From CAZFBR01 sp035353495 [NCBI: uncultured bacterium] (GTDB lineage: Bacteria > DAOPZR01): a DNA stretch of 11,715 bases. Location: the NCBI GenBank assembly GCA_964517215.1, contig CAZFBR010000107.1:1-11715 (forward strand), read 5' to 3'. A program made the position numbers and the translations under genes. The notes under the pieces are model-generated. The model had not been told where the DNA came from. It searched no databases and saw only the letters and a program-made list of their open reading frames with translations. Of this stretch, positions 5,763 through 11,715 are shown in pieces; position 1 is the first letter of the stretch; each line of letters opens with the position of its first letter.

Positions 5763-5782
5763 TGCAGGTGATTATGCCATAA
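5676..5782. repeat. Two perfect copies of TATGCCATAA, 97 bp apart
   Basis: TATGCCATAA is found at 5676-5685 and 5773-5782. The first copy bridges the tandem 15-bp repeats and the second runs into the 19-bp palindrome. Each copy is preceded by a GTGAT sequence (5664-5668 and 5768-5772), so a composite GTGAT plus TATGCCATAA unit occurs at both ends of the spacer. Paired sites at this distance could support DNA looping. Confidence 0.35.
5725..5739. repeat. Small perfect hairpin in the spacer
   Basis: TCGGGT (5725-5730), loop TTC, ACCCGA (5734-5739) form a perfect 6-bp stem. There is no T-run after it on the minus strand, so it is not an obvious intrinsic terminator for the GT4 operon. It may be a regulatory stem or a protein site. 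Confidence 0.3.
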
Positions 5783-5796
5783 CTTAATAAGTTATG
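5778..5796. promoter_or_regulatory. 19-bp perfect palindrome at the 3' end of the GT4 gene
   Basis: CATAACTTA, central A (5787), TAAGTTATG is a perfect dyad spanning 5778-5796. It contains the stop codon of the GT4 gene (TAA at 5794-5792). It is AT-rich within GC-rich DNA. In RNA it could form an 8-bp stem with a 3-base loop, but no T-run follows, so a protein-binding site is at least as likely as a terminator. One TATGCCATAA repeat copy runs into its left arm. Confidence 0.45.
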
Positions 5797-6964
5797 CTCC
5801 GTCCCCATTTTTCACGCGGCGGATGGCTTGCTGGAGGATGGCGGCGGTGGCGGTGGCGGCTTTTTCCCAACTCAAGGGAGCCACCTGCTGCGGGCCGGCG
5901 ATACGCAGTTGCGCCTGGCGGTTCGGATCAGATACCGCCGCCATTGCCGCACCCCAGGCGGCCGCGGTTTCCTCATGCACCGGATGATACGCAGCGCCCG
6001 CCATTTCGGGAATGGCCCCGGCCGCAGAGGCAATGACCGGCAGCCCCGCCGCCAGCGCATCAAGCACGGGGAGCGAGCAGCCCTCGTCGCGGGTGGGCAT
6101 TACCAGCGCCGTCGCCGCCGCATACAGGCCCGGCAGGTCCGCTTCCGGCACCGGCCCGGCAATCCGCACCGCCACCCCCGCCGTTCGCGCCGCAGCCAGC
6201 AGGGCCGTCTCCGCACCCGCCTCACGATTGCCCGCCAGTATCAGCCACGGCAGCCGCTGTTCAACCGGCAGTGTCCCCGCACCCGCCAGGGCCACCGCCA
6301 GGGTCTTGCGCGGATCCATGCCGCCCACATACAGCCAGAAGCGATCTGGCAGGGCATAGGCGCTGCGCACCCGCGCGAGGGCTGCCGGCGGCACCGGCTG
6401 GCAAAAGACCGGCCGCGGCGCCTCATGGATAACGGTGATCTTCTCCGCCGGAACGCACCACAAGCCGGTCAGGTCGCGCTGCGTCGCTGTCGACACTGCA
6501 ATCAGCTGCGTCGCCCGCGCGCAGGCGATCTCCATGAGCCGCTGGCGCACCCGTTCCTTCGCGTCGGCGGGGTAGAGTTCCTCATACTTCTGCGGGATCA
6601 GGTCGTGCACGGTAATCACCGTCGGCAGCGGCTGATGCAGCGGCGCCTGCAGCTGGCTGGGATACCATGCCACCCGCGCCCCCGCCCGGGCCAGCGTCCG
6701 CGGCGCCCGCCAATGGTCGTTCAGCGCACCCTGCAGCAGCGGCGTGCCATCAAGCATCATCACCGCTGCCGGCAACTGGCAGGCGGCGACGTCCTCCGCC
6801 ACGCCCAGCAGCGCCAGCCGTTCCGCCCTCGAACGCGGCCAGGCGCGCAGCAGCTCGCGGGCATAGGTACCGATACCGCCGCCGCCCTGCCGCTTGCAGG
6901 CGGCACTCAGCGGGCGCGCATCGATTCCAATCAGCGCGTTCGTCCCGTCGTTACGCTGGTTCAT
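5792..6964 (-). CDS. Family 4 (GT-B) glycosyltransferase
   Basis: The predicted protein has 390 aa when started at ATG 6964-6962 (MNQRNDGTNALIGIDARPLS). The open frame continues to 7135, but that extension overlaps the upstream gene and is low-complexity. The ATG overlaps the stop of the TPR membrane gene (plus-strand TCAT, 6961-6964), so translation is probably coupled. Two Rossmann domains are seen. The N-terminal one has the glycine-rich 'GGGGIGTYARELL' (27-39) and 'TVITVHDLIPQKYEELYP'. The C-terminal one has 'LYVGGMDPRKTL' (211-222), 'LILAGNREAG', and 'VMPTRDEGCSLPVLDALAAG' (288-307), the nucleotide-sugar site. The usual EX7E pair reads Glu294...Asp302, a conservative change in the second acid. 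There is no signal peptide or membrane helix, so the enzyme is cytosolic or peripheral, adding a sugar from a nucleotide donor to a lipid-linked glycan. The donor is unknown. It is the last gene of the minus-strand run that begins with pseudopilins. Confidence 0.9.
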   Translation of the reverse strand: MNQRNDGTNALIGIDARPLSAACKRQGGGGIGTYARELLRAWPRSRAERLALLGVAEDVAACQLPAAVMMLDGTPLLQGALNDHWRAPRTLARAGARVAWYPSQLQAPLHQPLPTVITVHDLIPQKYEELYPADAKERVRQRLMEIACARATQLIAVSTATQRDLTGLWCVPAEKITVIHEAPRPVFCQPVPPAALARVRSAYALPDRFWLYVGGMDPRKTLAVALAGAGTLPVEQRLPWLILAGNREAGAETALLAAARTAGVAVRIAGPVPEADLPGLYAAATALVMPTRDEGCSLPVLDALAAGLPVIASAAGAIPEMAGAAYHPVHEETAAAWGAAMAAVSDPNRQAQLRIAGPQQVAPLSWEKAATATAAILQQAIRRVKNGDGA

Positions 6965-9336
6965 GGCTGCGCATAGAGCCGCAGTGCGCCCGTGTCGTCC
7001 GCCGCCCGGACGACGGGCGCAACGTACTCCGGTTCGCCCAGCTGTCTGCTGACCAGTTGGCGGTTGTGCAACGCCGGCGCCATGTCGGGCCGCATGGCCA
7101 GTGCCCGATCCAGCAGCTGCTTCGCCCGCGCCCATTCCCCCTGTTCAAGGAGCAAGGCGCCATGATCAGCATACAGCACGGGGCTGCTCTCTCCTGCCGT
7201 TTCCAGGCGCACAAATATTTCCCCGGCCTCAGCCAGCTGCTTTAGCCTGATATGGCAGGTGGCCAGCGCCATCCACGCGGCATGATCCTGCGGATAGTGA
7301 GCCAAATACTGCCGCAGCGGGGGGATCGCCCGGGCAAAATCACCCTGCTGCTGCCAGAACCCCGCCCGCAGCAGGGCGAACTGCAGGTCGTCATGCGGCG
7401 CATCCTCGATCACCTCATGGGCGCGGTCAGGATCACGCCGGCGCATGTATTCATACGCCAATGCCAGCCGCGCTTCGCCAAAGCGCGGCTGCAGTGCCAC
7501 CGCCCGGGCCAGCAGTTGCGGCGATTGGTAATGCCGGCTCAGCAGATAATAGGGCAGGTAGTAATCTGCAGCAACCGACGTCGCCAGCTCCCAGGCAAGC
7601 AGTGCCGGCGTTTCCATGCCGTTGTCCGACAGAAATTGCCCGTATTCCGTCAGCAGCACCGCATTCTCCGGCATCTGGCCCAGTCCCTGCTGATACCACT
7701 CCTGCGCCTGTTGCGTGTCACCTGCCGCCTGCGCCAGTCGCGCTCCGGTCTGGCAGGCCCAGATGCCATACGGTGAACCAGCTTGCGCCTGTGCAACTAT
7801 GGCCGCGATGTTTCCGGACGCAGGCACATCCCGCTTCCCCGCCTCAGCCACCACCGGCCAGGCACGGTCATACCCGGCAGTAAAGCCGGGGAATGCCGCA
7901 CGACGAATAAAGACCAATGAGATATCATCCCAAAACGCCAGCTGCCATTCCGCAGTGGCGCTCAGCGCCGCCGCGAGTGGCGGAAACCGCTCATGTGCAT
8001 AGTCGTACGGCTGGGCGGCAAGCAGAACGACGTCCACCCGTTCCCCGTCGAGCAGCGCCCGCCAGTCCCTGCCTTCCTTGGTCGCGCGAAACCGGCGGAA
8101 AATCTCCTCGCCAAACACATCCCAGCGTCCGTCAATGTAGTACGGGTTCCCCGGCAGATTGCAGGTTGAATACGCAGTGGCGTATGCATAATCGGCAAAG
8201 GTACGGCCATGCAGCGCATGCTGGCGAATGAAGGTGAATGCCGGAAAGGGAAAGACGCGCGCCTTATAGCCGAACCCCGACGACTGGCCGACTTGCGTGT
8301 GCGCAAAGAGCAGCACCGCCAGCGCCGCGGCCGCCAGTGCACCATACGCCCGCCACCGGCGCGCCATCCATCGTTCGGCAGCTGCGCGCAAGGCCACCGC
8401 CACCAGCGGCGTGGCAAAGATGCAGGCCAGCGGCGTATAGCGCATGGCCTTCAGCATCGCCACCACCCCGAATGTCGCCAGGGCCAGTTCAAACCAGCGC
8501 CGGCGACCCGCCGTCATTACCGCCGCCAGCGCGATCATGATCAGGGCCGGCGTAATCCTTTCATAGGCCTCCGGCCGCAACGGCATCCACTCGTAAATAT
8601 AGCGTTGGTATTCGCTAAAGGTGCCCACCCGCCACGCCATCTGCCAGAGCCGCCAGCCGTACGGATTGCACAACGTCAGCAGCAACGCCCCGCCCGCCGC
8701 CAGCAGCCAGCGTCCGCCCTTCCGCGGGCCGTCAATCGCCCGGCACCACCCCCAGAGTCCAAGGAGCGCCACGCCGGCAATCACATCACCGTGAATATTT
8801 GCCCAGAAAACAAACAACGGGGGGAGCAACCAGCGCCAGCGCCCGCCGCGGTAGAGCACAAACAACTCCAGCGTCAGGAACAGCAGGGAGAGTTGGTGCG
8901 GCCGCAAATGGAATCTCGGCAGCAGCAGGAAATAGCCGGCCAGCAGCCAGAGCACCGTCCCCGGCAGTTTCCAGGGCGAGGGAGGCTGCAACTGCAGCAT
9001 CAGCGCCGCCACCATCGCCGCCAGCAGCGCCATCAACCCGGCCTGCAGCAGATTCAGCGCCGTGATACCGCCCACAACGTACAGGCCGTATACCGCCACC
9101 GCAAAGAGCCATTCGTGATACACCCACGGCCGGCCAAAGGCGGAAAACGAATAGGGGTCATGCGTCGGAATCGCCCGATTGCGAACGATATGTTCGCCTG
9201 AAGTGAGGTGCAACCAGATATCGTATTCCTGGAGAGGCCGCAGAGTGTCAATCGCGACGCAGAGCAGCAACAGCACCAGCAGCAACACACCAGCCGCCGG
9301 CAGCAGACGCACCAGCACCCGGTCAGTTTGATCCAT
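6961..9336 (-). CDS. Polytopic membrane protein with C-terminal TPR domain (GT-C-like)
   Basis: This 791-aa protein starts at ATG 9336-9334; the only site upstream is a weak GGCGGA. Residues about 10-30 form the first membrane helix. It is followed by 'EYDIWLHLTSGEHIVRN' (37-53) and 'THDPYSFSAFGRPWVYHEWL' (58-77), a signature of large bacterial membrane proteins of GT-C type in which the outer-loop Asp39 would be the candidate catalytic acid. About eight to ten further helices reach residue 345. A soluble part (350-480) contains 'NPYYIDGRWDVFG' (397-409), and from about 520 to 760 several TPR units follow, for example 'WACQTGARLAQAAGDTQQAQ' and 'DHAAWMALATCHIRLKQLAE'. Function is not established for this family; glycosyl transfer in the membrane with TPR-mediated partner binding is an inference. 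It follows the GspK-like gene by 39 bases and overlaps the GT4 start by 4, which ties secretion pseudopilins to glycan genes. Confidence 0.72.
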   Translation of the reverse strand: MDQTDRVLVRLLPAAGVLLLVLLLLCVAIDTLRPLQEYDIWLHLTSGEHIVRNRAIPTHDPYSFSAFGRPWVYHEWLFAVAVYGLYVVGGITALNLLQAGLMALLAAMVAALMLQLQPPSPWKLPGTVLWLLAGYFLLLPRFHLRPHQLSLLFLTLELFVLYRGGRWRWLLPPLFVFWANIHGDVIAGVALLGLWGWCRAIDGPRKGGRWLLAAGGALLLTLCNPYGWRLWQMAWRVGTFSEYQRYIYEWMPLRPEAYERITPALIMIALAAVMTAGRRRWFELALATFGVVAMLKAMRYTPLACIFATPLVAVALRAAAERWMARRWRAYGALAAAALAVLLFAHTQVGQSSGFGYKARVFPFPAFTFIRQHALHGRTFADYAYATAYSTCNLPGNPYYIDGRWDVFGEEIFRRFRATKEGRDWRALLDGERVDVVLLAAQPYDYAHERFPPLAAALSATAEWQLAFWDDISLVFIRRAAFPGFTAGYDRAWPVVAEAGKRDVPASGNIAAIVAQAQAGSPYGIWACQTGARLAQAAGDTQQAQEWYQQGLGQMPENAVLLTEYGQFLSDNGMETPALLAWELATSVAADYYLPYYLLSRHYQSPQLLARAVALQPRFGEARLALAYEYMRRRDPDRAHEVIEDAPHDDLQFALLRAGFWQQQGDFARAIPPLRQYLAHYPQDHAAWMALATCHIRLKQLAEAGEIFVRLETAGESSPVLYADHGALLLEQGEWARAKQLLDRALAMRPDMAPALHNRQLVSRQLGEPEYVAPVVRAADDTGALRLYAQP

Positions 9337-9374
9337 GCCAGTGCATCCGCCGCGTGCTTCCCTGCTTCCTGATG

Positions 9375-9380
9375 ATTATA
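9375..9380 (-). promoter_or_regulatory. Candidate internal -10 box before the TPR membrane gene
   Basis: A perfect TATAAT lies on the minus strand at 9380-9375, overlapping the TAA stop of the GspK-like gene. A transcript would begin about 30 bases before ATG 9336. No convincing -35 box is found 16-18 bases upstream (TGAATG at 17 bases matches at only 2 of 6 positions), so it would need an activator or another sigma factor. Perfect TATAAT is uncommon in DNA this GC-rich. Confidence 0.3.
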
Positions 9381-10479
9381 CTTTCGGAAGTTCCCACCAT
9401 TCACGCCAGTAGCAGATCTGCACCGGGAAATTATCAGATTCGAACGCGCACTTGATATACGTCTCCACCGTCGATTCCGCTGTCGTGCGCGATGGATCCC
9501 CCTTGGGTATCATTACCCCGCGGGCAATCACCCGATACCAGCCGAGTGAATCAAAGCGCGCGCTCGTCTCATCCAGCGAATAACTCATGCGCGTGTTAAA
9601 ATCGAAATTATCCAGGAACGGCGACGTCGCGCGTTCGCTGATAATCGCGTCCGCCTGCGCCGACGTCAGATAGGTGCCACCCGACTTCCGCACCGCGCGC
9701 AGCGCCCAGCGGGTCGCACTGTTGACGTTGATGCGCCCGCTGCGGTCGTAGGTGATTCCCGGGCGATTGGCATTCGGATACGGTGTCAGGATGCTCCGGT
9801 TGTAATACGTATTGGCCACACTAATCCCCGACACGATACCGACTTCCTGGACTGTGCGGAATCCGCCATTGTCACCGACCTGCATGCAATCAGTATACGC
9901 AATCTGGCCATTCGTCGGCATTCCCCCGTCTTCTTCTGAGGATGAACCCGAACCGGCAAATCCCTGCGAGCGTGCGATTTTGGTCTGACGCGAATCCGAT
10001 GTTTCGGTCGTATTGAGCTGGACCTTGCCGCTCTCGTCTTCGACCGCCACCATGAAATAGCCCACATCGCCATCATCGCCGGCAGTGGGTGCGGTACTCA
10101 AGCTCGGCACATAATAGCACGAACCGGACAATCCACTCTGGTCCCATGCCGAATCGCCATACCACTTGCCCAAATTTGCCCAAGTGCTGCCTTTGCCATC
10201 CTCAGTGCTGACCCAGCCGTTATAGCAGGTATTGGCGGAGACAATGCGATGCCCCGGAGTGTCGCTGAAATTGCTCCATGACGCCTTGATTTCGGCAATG
10301 GCCAGACTGATACCCGCCTCGGCAAGGTACCGCGCGCCAATGCTGCACATCGCCCCGTGCGCGATCTGCACTTCATGCTGCTCATTCCAGGCAAAGGCCG
10401 CAACGATCGCACTCAAAATCGCCATCACCCAGATCGCGTAGATCAGCGCGAAGCCGTTGTTGCGCATGTTCGTCATCAT
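9376..10479 (-). CDS. gspK: Type II secretion minor pseudopilin, GspK-like
   Basis: The predicted protein has 367 aa when started at ATG 10479, one base after the stop of the GspJ-like gene. ATG 10476 and 10467 are also possible, and the frame is open upstream to 10515. The prepilin leader ends 'RNNG' before 'FALIYAIWVMAILSAIVAAFAW', a hydrophobic helix that lacks Glu at position +5. Loss of Glu5 is characteristic of GspK, the tip subunit that starts the pseudopilus with GspI and GspJ. Further family marks are 'RYLAEAGISLAIAEI', 'VEDESGKVQLNTTETSD' (compare the DE-x-GK-x-NLNT of GspK), 'GRINVNSATRWALRAVRK', 'TSAQADAIISER' and a C-terminal 'YRVIARG' strand. A Ser/Glu/Gly-rich stretch (about residues 180-186) looks like a flexible loop. 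The position after a GspJ-like gene fits the usual G-H-I-J-K order. It would be processed by a prepilin peptidase not present in the window. Confidence 0.85.
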   Translation of the reverse strand: MMTNMRNNGFALIYAIWVMAILSAIVAAFAWNEQHEVQIAHGAMCSIGARYLAEAGISLAIAEIKASWSNFSDTPGHRIVSANTCYNGWVSTEDGKGSTWANLGKWYGDSAWDQSGLSGSCYYVPSLSTAPTAGDDGDVGYFMVAVEDESGKVQLNTTETSDSRQTKIARSQGFAGSGSSSEEDGGMPTNGQIAYTDCMQVGDNGGFRTVQEVGIVSGISVANTYYNRSILTPYPNANRPGITYDRSGRINVNSATRWALRAVRKSGGTYLTSAQADAIISERATSPFLDNFDFNTRMSYSLDETSARFDSLGWYRVIARGVMIPKGDPSRTTAESTVETYIKCAFESDNFPVQICYWREWWELPKV

Positions 10480-10480
10480 C

Positions 10481-11371
10481 TCAGTAGTAACCTGTGCCCG
10501 GTTCAATCCCGGCAATCGGCGTAATATTCACATACGTGCCAAAATAGATCGGATTGGGTACCGCCTTGCTCGTGGTATCGCAGGTGACGATGATCCGCAC
10601 CAGCGTCGGCAACCGCCCGTACTGCATCGCCGAGTCCCACACCACCGCGCCCGACAGCGCCGTCGCCACCGGCACGTTCTTGCCGAAATATTCAAGCTGC
10701 AAGTCACTCAGCCTCGGACTCACTTCCGGCGACGACGCCACCGATGCGCCCGCTGACGGCCGCATATAGCTGGCGGTCGGACTGATCTTGATCGAACTGC
10801 CGGTAAACGAATTGCTGCCGTCCGTCCATTCATTGGCCGATACTGAGCAGGTATAGCCAAGCTTTTCTTCCTGCAGATACGCATAATTCTTGCCCCACGA
10901 ATAGCACCAGTCATCCGAATTGACACAGGAAAACGCCAACGCGATCATGTCGGAATTATCGTAGTGGGAGCTATAGGCCGCGCTCATAAAAGATATCGCA
11001 TCGCTTGTGGAATAGCCACGCCCGACCCCTTGCGTTGCAGACGTAATCGTCGCTGACGATGCCGCCTGGCTGGCATGATTGACCCCGATAAACCGAATGC
11101 CGTTCACCCCGGTATCGCTGGCATTGATGGTACCATCATGATTATGGTCCCACAAGTCCGGGCGCACGGTTGAACGCATATACACGCCCAACCGTTCGAG
11201 GTAATTACGGCCGTTCTGGTACATCTCCAAACGGGCGTCACCCTTCATCCACACCGACATGACCGAATTGAAAATCTGCTGCACGGAGACCGCGATCAAG
11301 GCAAAAATCGCCACGCACACCATCAATTCAATCAGGGTGAACCCATCATGCCTTCTCGCTATGCGGTTCAT
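10481..11371 (-). CDS. gspJ: Type II secretion minor pseudopilin, GspJ-like, with an EF-hand loop
   Basis: The predicted protein has 296 aa when started at ATG 11371-11369 (MNRIARRHDG); the frame is open to 11554 but that part overlaps the upstream gene. The prepilin peptidase site G10/F11 is followed by 'FTLIELMVCVAIFALIAVSV' with the conserved Glu at +5. The region after it, 'QQIFNSVMSVWMKGDARLEM' and 'YQNGRNYLERLGVYMRSTV', is typical of GspJ (PilW-type proteins are similar). Residues 75-86 read DHNHDGTINASD, a complete 12-residue EF-hand calcium loop (Asp75, Asn77, Asp79, Gly80, Ile82, Asp86), unusual at this position. Four cysteines lie in the C-terminal domain outside the helix, three of them close together (about residues 160-190), so disulphides are possible. 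The start codon overlaps the stop of the GspI-like gene (ATGA). It probably assembles with GspI and GspK at the pseudopilus tip. Confidence 0.8.
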   Translation of the reverse strand: MNRIARRHDGFTLIELMVCVAIFALIAVSVQQIFNSVMSVWMKGDARLEMYQNGRNYLERLGVYMRSTVRPDLWDHNHDGTINASDTGVNGIRFIGVNHASQAASSATITSATQGVGRGYSTSDAISFMSAAYSSHYDNSDMIALAFSCVNSDDWCYSWGKNYAYLQEEKLGYTCSVSANEWTDGSNSFTGSSIKISPTASYMRPSAGASVASSPEVSPRLSDLQLEYFGKNVPVATALSGAVVWDSAMQYGRLPTLVRIIVTCDTTSKAVPNPIYFGTYVNITPIAGIEPGTGYY

Positions 11372-11715
11372 GGCATATGCCCCAGAGTATCGCCGGCAAG
11401 CGCGGAATAATTGGCCAATATGGTGTAATATGATCGCGTTTCCACCTTGCCCATCACCGGATACTTGATTGTCATGCTCATAAACTGCAGATACGTCGCC
11501 CCCGAAGTACTGACAACTGATCCTGCCGGAACATCGACCAAGTCCCGTCTCCACTCGAACGATTTAAACTCATCTTCAAATTTTGTATAGTCGATCGTTG
11601 CCGGCGGCCACGTCGGATCGGCTTTGGTGCGCGCTTGGACCTGCGACAGCAGCATGGAACTGACCGTCATCTGCTGCGCGCGGGCGGCAGTTGCATAAAT
11701 TGTCGGCAACGCCCC
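11368..11715 (-). CDS. gspI: Pseudopilin, GspI-like, C-terminal part
   Basis: The frame is open from the right edge to TGA at 11370-11368, giving about 115 visible residues; the prepilin leader and most of the hydrophobic helix lie outside the window. The first residues (GALPTIYATAARAQQMTVSS) have the tail of an amphipathic pseudopilin helix, followed by 'MLLSQVQARTK', much like the helix of GspI that ends '...ALANAQ.LAE'. A small beta domain follows, including 'FEWRRDLVDVPAG', 'TYLQFMSMTIKYPVMGKVET' and 'RSYYTIL'. This is close to the GspI pattern of a short sheet with 'f.W...v' and 'l....V.V.w'. The assignment also rests on gene order (I, J, K) and on the ATGA overlap with the GspJ-like gene. 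GspH or another minor pseudopilin is possible but less likely. Confidence 0.62.
   Translation of the reverse strand, partial: GALPTIYATAARAQQMTVSSMLLSQVQARTKADPTWPPATIDYTKFEDEFKSFEWRRDLVDVPAGSVVSTSGATYLQFMSMTIKYPVMGKVETRSYYTILANYSALAGDTLGHMP

Noticed and set aside
5828-6976. 382-aa plus-strand open frame
   Set aside because: Antisense to the GT4 gene, Arg/Gln/His-rich, without domain signals or a convincing ribosome binding site.
8209-9201. 330-aa plus-strand open frame
   Set aside because: Antisense to the TPR membrane gene; composition is that of a shadow frame.

Overview
The window looks like a chromosomal segment of a GC-rich, Gram-negative (diderm) bacterium. The diderm inference rests on three consecutive type II secretion pseudopilin genes (GspI-, GspJ- and GspK-like) at the right end. 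A small secreted dockerin-like protein, a propeller protein and large membrane proteins with TPR tails would fit a PVC-type or similar lineage, but no marker gene fixes the taxonomy. I see no rRNA, tRNA, CRISPR array, transposase or phage gene.

Left region (1-1310): a secreted beta-propeller protein (minus strand, cut by the window edge) and a small secreted dockerin-like protein (plus strand, 391-744) diverge from a short AT-richer spacer with a plausible promoter. The dockerin-like gene ends tail-to-tail, with a 4-base overlap, against a small phosphoglycosyl transferase of the PglC/WcaJ-core type. That enzyme would start glycan assembly on a polyprenyl phosphate.

Middle region (1311-5791): a TMTC-like GT-C membrane glycosyltransferase with a TPR tail (plus, 1432-3117) is divergent from the sugar transferase. 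Its promoter places the predicted transcript start on the start codon, so the mRNA may be leaderless. It converges on a minus-strand pair joined by an ATGA overlap: a B12-domain radical SAM protein and a family 2 glycosyltransferase. Upstream of the radical SAM gene lies a dense, lower-GC 220-bp spacer. It holds a 19-codon leader ORF with a very strong ribosome binding site whose stop overlaps the radical SAM start, tandem 15-bp repeats, a 10-bp direct repeat, a hairpin and a perfect 19-bp palindrome.

Right region (5792-11715): one minus-strand run reads GspI-like (partial), GspJ-like, GspK-like, a 791-aa membrane protein with a TPR tail, and a GT4 glycosyltransferase. Spacings are -4, +1, +39 and -4 bases. 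Pseudopilin and glycan genes therefore appear to share one transcript, possibly with an internal promoter before the TPR membrane protein.

Taken together the window encodes a phosphoglycosyl transferase (initiation), GT2 and GT4 enzymes (elongation), two polytopic GT-C-like/TPR proteins (transfer or sensing) and a radical SAM enzyme (possible tailoring of a glycan or lipid). These sit next to a secretion pseudopilus and secreted surface proteins. A cell-surface glycan or protein-glycosylation locus is the most economical reading, but it is an inference: no flippase, polymerase or ligase of a known pathway is visible here.
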